From NCBI GenBank assembly GCA_035504075.1, contig DATJSO010000141.1:1-21623 (forward strand): a stretch of DNA of 21,623 nt, given 5' to 3'. This stretch comes from DATARH01 sp035504075. GTDB taxonomy: Bacteria > Pseudomonadota > Alphaproteobacteria > ATCC43930 > CGMCC-115725. The notes under the pieces are model-generated. The model did not search any database. It saw only the letters and a list, made by a program, of their open reading frames with translations, and had not been told where the DNA came from. Positions 20,774-21,623 of this stretch are shown here, in pieces. The position numbers and the translations under genes are program-made. Each line of letters starts with the position of its first letter. Position 1 is the first letter of the stretch.

Positions 20774-21304
20774 ATGACCGACTACGACCTGATTTTGTCG
20801 GGCGAACCGGCGGCGGCGACGGCGGCCGCAAAGCGGCTGATATCGACAGAAGCGGTCGATGCAGCGCGGCTGCGAGACATCGCGATCGAGAAGAAAAACC
20901 CCGACGCCGCCAGAATCGTCGCGCTTTATGCGCTGGGGTTTACCGACGACGGGTCGGTCGCGAGCGGCACGCTTGCCGGGGTCGCTGCCGATGACAACGA
21001 CAGCGAGGGATGCCGCCGGCATGCGGCGGCCGCACTGACCCGCCTGCACGCGCCGGGCGTCGTAAAATTGCTGTCGGAACTGCTCGAGCATGGCGAGCCG
21101 GAGCCGGTGCAGCGCTGGTGCGTGCATGCGCTCGGCGACATGGATGGGACACAAGCACGCAACGTGCTGCTGAAATTCGCGCGCGCCAACCCGGCGGGCG
21201 AGGTCGTCGATGAACTTCGCACGGCGCTGGCGCGGCAATGGTTCCGGGCCCGCGAACTGGGGGCCGCGCTGCGCGACATCCTGCACCGGGCACGGCCGCA
21301 ATAA
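20774..21304 (+). CDS. HEAT-repeat-like protein
   Basis: Soluble all-helical protein of 176 aa with HEAT/PBS-lyase-like repeats: DAARIVALYALGFTDDGSVAS, GCRRHAAAALTRLHAPGVVKLLSELLEHGEPEPVQRWCVHALGDMDGT and the following NVLLKFARANP segment. Such domains act as protein-binding scaffolds or lyase-like helpers, and no catalytic residues are evident. The start is uncertain: ATG 20774 (MTDYDLILSGEP) gives a clean N-terminus but has no good ribosome site, while ATG 20687 would add 29 low-complexity residues. It follows the ACAD pair by about 180 bases, with its own possible promoter, so it need not belong to that operon. Confidence 0.75.
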   Translation: MTDYDLILSGEPAAATAAAKRLISTEAVDAARLRDIAIEKKNPDAARIVALYALGFTDDGSVASGTLAGVAADDNDSEGCRRHAAAALTRLHAPGVVKLLSELLEHGEPEPVQRWCVHALGDMDGTQARNVLLKFARANPAGEVVDELRTALARQWFRARELGAALRDILHRARPQ

Positions 21305-21449
21305 CCGACATCAGACATCGCCGGTCGCGCGCCGCAGCCCGCGCCCGGCCATGCAGGCGAGCATTACGGCGAATTAATGCGACTGAAAGGCGCTTGTTAT
21401 CCGCCGCCGCGATAATGCGATCAGTGATCCTTGCTGCGGGAGACGACTC

Positions 21450-21623
21450 ATGACGGAACATTCGACGGGCGTCAGGCCGGCGCGGTTCGCAAAGGCGCGG
21501 GGTGCGGCCGTCGGCCTCGGTCTTGGCGCGACGCTGGCGCTGTCACCGCTGGCATGGGCGCAGACCACGCCGGCCGCGGGCGCCGCGATCCCACCGGCCG
21601 CGCCGCTCGCAACACAGCAGAGC
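21450..21623 (+). CDS. Secreted protein, N-terminus only (cut by window end)
   Basis: The first 58 codons of a gene running off the window. The ATG at 21450 follows GGGAG at a good distance. The product starts MTEHSTGVRPARFAKARG, then a hydrophobic stretch (AAVGLGLGATLALSPLAWA) with a clear signal-peptidase I site after AWA (residue 37) and a mature Ala/Pro-rich start QTTPAAGAAIPP. It is exported to the periplasm or outer membrane; nothing in the visible part tells the family. The 145-base gap before it holds no gene or clear promoter. Confidence 0.7.
   Translation, partial: MTEHSTGVRPARFAKARGAAVGLGLGATLALSPLAWAQTTPAAGAAIPPAAPLATQQS

Overview
The window reads as chromosome of a GC-rich, free-living alphaproteobacterium, most likely a member of Rhodospirillales or a related soil or water lineage. 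The evidence is the strong GC bias with G/C-ending codons, dense AGGAGG-type ribosome sites, dispersed palindromic REP-like elements of the kind common in Alphaproteobacteria, and a gene content weighted towards CoA-thioester and aromatic catabolism. This placement is inference; there is no rRNA or other phylogenetic marker except gatB and cysE. I saw no tRNA, rRNA, CRISPR array, transposase or phage gene. No stretch longer than 300 bases lacks a gene.

Left block (1-9764). A PEP-CTERM surface protein converges on an amidohydrolase (minus strand). Divergent from the amidohydrolase, plus-strand genes follow: a putidaredoxin-type [2Fe-2S] ferredoxin, its FAD-dependent reductase (stop and start share one base), a thiolase, a D-erythronate dehydrogenase-like SDR enzyme (denD), gatB, a class III CoA-transferase and a TRAP-type DctP solute-binding protein. 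The DctP gene looks damaged: an intact signal-peptide coding stretch lies in frame upstream but ends in TGA 18 bases before the apparent start. The ferredoxin/reductase pair is the electron supply normally used by a bacterial cytochrome P450, but no P450 is present here.

Middle block (9770-14146). Minus-strand genes encode a 106-aa hypothetical protein, a YflT-like stress-domain protein and an alpha/beta hydrolase. cysE follows on the plus strand, perhaps with a nearly leaderless mRNA. Then an IsdG-like monooxygenase and 4-hydroxyphenylpyruvate dioxygenase (hpd) lie on the minus strand. A 51-aa highly charged plus-strand microprotein and a cloverleaf-shaped REP element close the block.

Right block (14219-20595) is the most interesting part. 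Six minus-strand genes appear to form one unit, in transcription order: ferritin-like diiron protein B, 2[4Fe-4S] ferredoxin B, a LivK-type substrate-binding protein, ferritin-like diiron protein A, 2[4Fe-4S] ferredoxin A, and an 81-aa protein of unknown family. The two diiron proteins have the same order and similar spacing of candidate ligands (Glu, E-x2-H, Glu, then a Glu/His pair), and each is followed by its own ferredoxin. I do not recognise this duplicated cassette as a described system. Divergent from it lies a pair of acyl-CoA dehydrogenases resembling heteromeric large/small partners, separated by a second cloverleaf repeat. I infer that the block oxidises a carboxylic or aromatic compound that is taken up, activated to a CoA thioester and fed into beta-oxidation; the substrate is unknown.

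The right edge holds a HEAT-repeat-like protein and the first 58 codons of a secreted or outer-membrane protein cut by the window end.
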